Position numbers and translations under genes: made by a program. The notes beneath the pieces are model-generated. The model had not been told where the DNA came from and searched no databases. It was given only the letters and a program-made list of their open reading frames with translations. DNA of 64,000 nucleotides from Glycomyces sp. NRRL B-16210 (GTDB lineage Bacteria > Actinomycetota > Actinomycetes > Mycobacteriales > Micromonosporaceae), in NCBI RefSeq assembly GCF_000719515.1, contig NZ_JOGR01000009.1, positions 124,001 through 188,000 of the forward strand, given 5' to 3'. This document shows, in pieces, positions 63,310 through 64,000 of the stretch (its first letter is position 1; each line of letters opens with the position of its first letter).

Positions 63310-63341
63310 GGGACGGTCGCGCTGCGCGGCGCGACCGTCCC
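63310..63341 (-). terminator. Terminator after the pectate-lyase gene
   Basis: A 13-bp perfect stem (63310-63322 with 63329-63341) with a TGCGCG loop. It sits between the lyase stop at 63388 and the hydrolase start at 63281. Confidence 0.75.
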
Positions 63342-63387
63342 CAATGGCGTGCCGAGGGGCGGCGCGAGCGGGGCCGCCCTCCGGTGT

Positions 63388-64000
63388 CTAGCTGAAGTCG
63401 GCGCCGAGGTCCGGGTAGTCCTTCGGGACCAGGAAGTCCGTGCTCGGGATCGAGCCGTCCGCGGCCCTGGGGCCGGTGATCACCGAGGCGCTGGTATTCC
63501 GGAGGTCGGCGTCCACCCACTTCGACTTGATGTCCCAGGAGTTGCCCGACCCGGTGGACGGTCCGAGCGCGACCTGCGTGGCGTTGTTGAGCGCGAGGTT
63601 CGCCGTCAGCTGCGAGGTCGAGGAGTCGACGTCGAAGCCGGTCTTGCCGTTCTTCCAGGCGGTCGAGTCGTTGAAGTGGAGCGTGCCGGGGTTGCCGTTG
63701 TCGGTGAAGCCGTGGGCGGAGTTCTTCCACGCGATGGAGTTCACGACCACGTGGTCGGCGGGCAGGTCGTCATCGCCGCCGCCCATCTTGAAGCCGTTGC
63801 CGTCGCCGGAGTAGTTCGGCAGGTCCCAGTGGTTGTACCCGTTGCTCCACGCGAGGGAGTCCTCGATGCGGATGGGGGAGAGGAACTCCCAGGCGTCGAA
63901 GCCGTCGTCGGAGTTGTTCCACAGCCGAGCGCCGATGACGGTGTTCCCGGTGCCCGAGCCCTCCTTGATCGCGAGGCCGTCGGCGCTCTCGCCGTTCTTG
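63388..64000 (-). CDS. Family-9 pectate lyase, C-terminal part
   Basis: The last about 204 residues of a secreted parallel beta-helix polysaccharide lyase; the N-terminus lies beyond the right edge. Repeated coils such as LWNNSDDGFDAWEF, AWSNGYNHWDLPNYSGDG, AWKNSAHGFTDNG and AWKNGKTGFDVDSS are typical of PL9 enzymes. The NGFKMGG segment holds the lysine that acts as catalytic base in characterised PL9 lyases, and the DDGFD aspartates fit the calcium site. It would degrade plant pectin outside the cell. No truncation is seen at the C-terminus. Confidence 0.87.
   Translation of the reverse strand, partial: KNGESADGLAIKEGSGTGNTVIGARLWNNSDDGFDAWEFLSPIRIEDSLAWSNGYNHWDLPNYSGDGNGFKMGGGDDDLPADHVVVNSIAWKNSAHGFTDNGNPGTLHFNDSTAWKNGKTGFDVDSSTSQLTANLALNNATQVALGPSTGSGNSWDIKSKWVDADLRNTSASVITGPRAADGSIPSTDFLVPKDYPDLGADFS

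Overview
This is a high-GC actinobacterial chromosome segment with dense, short-spaced genes, GTG and ATG starts, many genes that look leaderless, and U-tract-free hairpin terminators. An SsgA-family sporulation protein, an argCJBDFRGH cluster, PspA with a TPM partner, a PASTA-type Ser/Thr kinase and several NarL-type two-component pairs point to a filamentous, sporulating actinomycete. A Glycomyces-like lineage is my guess and cannot be proven from the sequence alone.

Layout. 1-6.9 kb is the translation block: infC-rpmI-rplT behind a structured leader with mutually exclusive hairpins, an rRNA methyltransferase, then pheS-pheT. 7-12.7 kb holds a penicillin-binding-protein homologue that has lost all three catalytic motifs, a PAP2 phosphatase, two tandem DUF4190 proteins, a YrdB protein and a two-component pair. 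12.7-21.1 kb is a complete, translationally overlapped arginine operon (argC-J-B-D-F-R-G-H) behind two ARG boxes. 21.1-29 kb is a minus-strand block: a secreted protein, an HdeD-like protein, an MMPL exporter next to its probable two-component system, and Tex. 29-30 kb carries tRNA-Gly, tRNA-Val and tRNA-Cys, then an Hsp20 gene under a perfect CIRCE operator. 30-39.9 kb contains TPM-PspA, acetyltransferases, a phosphotransferase, phosphoketolase and an ArsR-type regulator with a palindromic operator. 40-45 kb has a second tRNA-Gly with a decayed copy beside it, a TetR/MFS efflux module with matched operators, and a Ser/Thr kinase. 45-50 kb holds citrate synthase, Pta and AckA. 50-64 kb is more accessory: SsgA-like protein, O-methyltransferase, arrays of short tandem repeats, a two-component pair, fatty-acid desaturase, a lipoprotein, TetR and MerR regulators with visible operators, an SDR, a hydrolase and the end of a family-9 pectate lyase.

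How parts fit. Phosphoketolase makes acetyl phosphate, which Pta and AckA convert to acetyl-CoA or acetate plus ATP, and citrate synthase consumes acetyl-CoA, so the window encodes a full acetyl-phosphate node. ArgR is encoded inside the operon it probably represses.

The most unusual material is non-coding. A 99-bp element with a conserved G-quadruplex-type core occurs twice (46488 and 52091), both times beside tandem repeats. A 54-bp hairpin element occurs twice (42728 and 50145). Two heptamer arrays (52201, 56782) and a 10-bp phased array (54505) are also present. Several genes (PAP2, SsgA-like, methyltransferase) read past the point where their family normally ends.
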